Of a stretch of 41,709 nucleotides of DNA, positions 40,710 through 41,709 are shown piece by piece (positions within the stretch are counted from its first letter, which is position 1; each line of letters starts with the position of its first letter). A program made the position numbers and the translations under genes. Below the pieces are notes generated by a model that saw nothing but the letters and a program-made list of their open reading frames with translations, was not told the DNA's origin and did no database searches. The stretch comes from Actinomycetota bacterium (GTDB lineage Bacteria; Actinomycetota; Actinomycetes; S36-B12; UBA5976): the NCBI GenBank assembly GCA_009923495.1, contig RFTJ01000011.1:1-41709 (forward strand), given 5' to 3'.

Positions 40710-41557
40710 ACGCCATCAGTACATCAACAAAGTTTCGGCCAAAATTCGGCTGGCTTTTCTATGACACCTTAGCCGTGGCTCGTCGGCACGTAATCAAAAT
40801 CACTCGCGTACCTGAGTCACTATTCTTCGCACTTATCCAGCCAGTGATGTTTGTTTTGTTGTTCGCCTTTGTGTTCGGTGGCGCTATCAATCTTGGTTCA
40901 TCGGGCGGTGCCTTGGCATATCGCGAATATTTGATTCCAGGTATTTTTGCGCAGACCGTGATGTTTGCTGTTGGTGGCATAACAGTCGGCATTACAGAGG
41001 ATGCAAATCGCGGAATTATGGATCGCTTCCGGTCATTACCCATGCGCCCAGGTGCGGTGTTGGGTGGACATACGCTTGCTTCACTTATTCAAAATGCACT
41101 AGTTCTGGTAGTACTTTCAACCACTGGCTTATTTGTTGGTTGGAGAATCCATAGTTCCGCCTCAGATGCGATTTTGGGCTATCTACTTCTAGCAACATTT
41201 GCTTATGCAATGACTTGGGTAGGTGCATGGATTGGCTTGCATATGCCCAGTCCAGAGGTAGCTGGAACTGCTGGTCTGGCCTGGATTTTTCCACTTACCT
41301 TTGGCTCAAATGTATTTACGCCGATTGCCACGATGCCGACTTGGCTGCAACCGATTGCACTTTGGAATCCAGTGTCTTGTTTGGCGTTAGCCTGTCGCCA
41401 GTTATTTGGAAATCCGATTCCATTTCCAGGCAACAGTTTCCCGGAACAGCATGCTGTTGAACTTTCCTTCGGCTACGCCTTCTTGATTCTAGCGATTTTT
41501 GCACCACTTGCCGTTCGTGCGTTTAAAACTCGAAACGTCGGTGGCCTGAAAGCCTAA
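40706..41557 (+). CDS. ABC-2 type exporter permease, DrrB family
   Basis: A 283-residue membrane subunit with six predicted helices (about 45-66, 83-103, 130-150, 158-180, 188-210, 250-270). It has the ABC-2 entrance RVPESLFFALIQPVMFVLLFAFVFGGA, the conserved ITEDANRGIMDRFRSLPMRPGAV loop, and the SPEVAGTAGLAWIFPLTFGSNVF helix typical of DrrB-like permeases, followed by NPVSCLALACRQLFGNP. It works with the preceding ATPase. Substrate unknown. The stop shares CTAA with the greA stop on the other strand. Confidence 0.92.
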   Translation: MNAISTSTKFRPKFGWLFYDTLAVARRHVIKITRVPESLFFALIQPVMFVLLFAFVFGGAINLGSSGGALAYREYLIPGIFAQTVMFAVGGITVGITEDANRGIMDRFRSLPMRPGAVLGGHTLASLIQNALVLVVLSTTGLFVGWRIHSSASDAILGYLLLATFAYAMTWVGAWIGLHMPSPEVAGTAGLAWIFPLTFGSNVFTPIATMPTWLQPIALWNPVSCLALACRQLFGNPIPFPGNSFPEQHAVELSFGYAFLILAIFAPLAVRAFKTRNVGGLKA

Positions 41558-41709
41558 CCTCGATAAACTTCAGCGCTGACAATCTTTATGTTTAACCTTT
41601 TACCGTTTGGCGTCTCGTAAGAAATCTCAGCGCCGACCTCTTGACCAAGCACTGCTGAACCCAGTGGGCTGGTAGGCGAGTAGACATCAATATCGGTATG
41701 GGCTGCTTC
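41554..41709 (-). CDS. greA: Transcription elongation factor GreA, C-terminal fragment
   Basis: Only the last 51 codons lie in the window, ending at the TAG read from 41556 to 41554. The peptide TDIDVYSPTSPLGSAVLG followed by QEVGAEISYETPNGKRLNIK matches the FKBP-like C-terminal domain of GreA/GreB, which rescues backtracked RNA polymerase by stimulating transcript cleavage. The N-terminal coiled coil that enters the polymerase channel is outside the window. Confidence 0.85.
   Translation of the reverse strand, partial: EAAHTDIDVYSPTSPLGSAVLGQEVGAEISYETPNGKRLNIKIVSAEVYRG

Noticed and set aside
41693-41709. 17-base match between the window end (in greA) and msrA (about 37874-37890)
   Set aside because: Both copies read as normal coding sequence of unrelated proteins on opposite sense; one such 17-mer is not far from chance in 41 kb. 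An assembly-edge effect cannot be excluded.

Overview
This window looks like a chromosomal segment of a streamlined, moderate-GC actinobacterium (by eye a little under 50 % GC). Gene content and order point to Actinobacteria: 5-FTHF cyclo-ligase / galU / MoeA-like / rimJ / membrane protein; pmt divergent from rsmI; metG - tatD - (rpfB position) - ksgA - ispE; TetR next to glmU; prs - rplY - pth - mfd - mazG - eno - ftsB-like - DUF501 - ppx. The same order runs through the Mycobacterium tuberculosis Rv0992c-Rv1026 region (from memory). Short intergenic gaps, many 4-bp gene overlaps and frequent TTA codons suggest a small-genome, perhaps freshwater acI-like lineage. That placement is inference and needs a phylogeny.

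Layout. 1-7.1 kb: the tail of an NDP-sugar pyrophosphorylase, PAC2 protein, tRNA-Lys, DUF998 membrane protein, malic enzyme, then a minus-strand run of DUF456, Sua5, a Ca2+/H+ antiporter and a conserved actinobacterial protein. 7.1-11.9 kb: a small ORF, SAF-domain protein, 5-FTHF cyclo-ligase, and galU followed by a MoeA/gephyrin-like protein that lacks domain II, a RimJ acetyltransferase and a GlpR/SepX-like membrane protein. This last group probably serves cell division rather than molybdenum cofactor synthesis. 12-20 kb: Cu+ ATPase, protein O-mannosyltransferase, rsmI, metG, acyltransferase-SGNH protein. 20-25 kb: tatD, a G5/transglycosylase protein in the rpfB position, ksgA, ispE, MarR and TetR regulators, tRNA-Gln. 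25-37.7 kb: one long plus-strand housekeeping run from glmU to ppx. 37.7-41.7 kb: an atypical tRNA-Leu(UAA), msrA, an MFS exporter divergent from a two-gene ABC exporter across a 9-3-9 palindrome, and the 3' end of greA.

Two architectural themes recur. First, many genes that begin transcription units have a TANNNT-type box ending 7-9 nt before the start codon, which predicts leaderless mRNAs. Second, all eight convergent gene junctions have no gap, and five share a 4-bp YTAR overlap of the two stop codons. No CRISPR array, insertion sequence, prophage gene or rRNA was seen. The only stretch of about 300 bases without a protein gene (1085-1406) holds tRNA-Lys; apart from that tRNA I see nothing definite in it.
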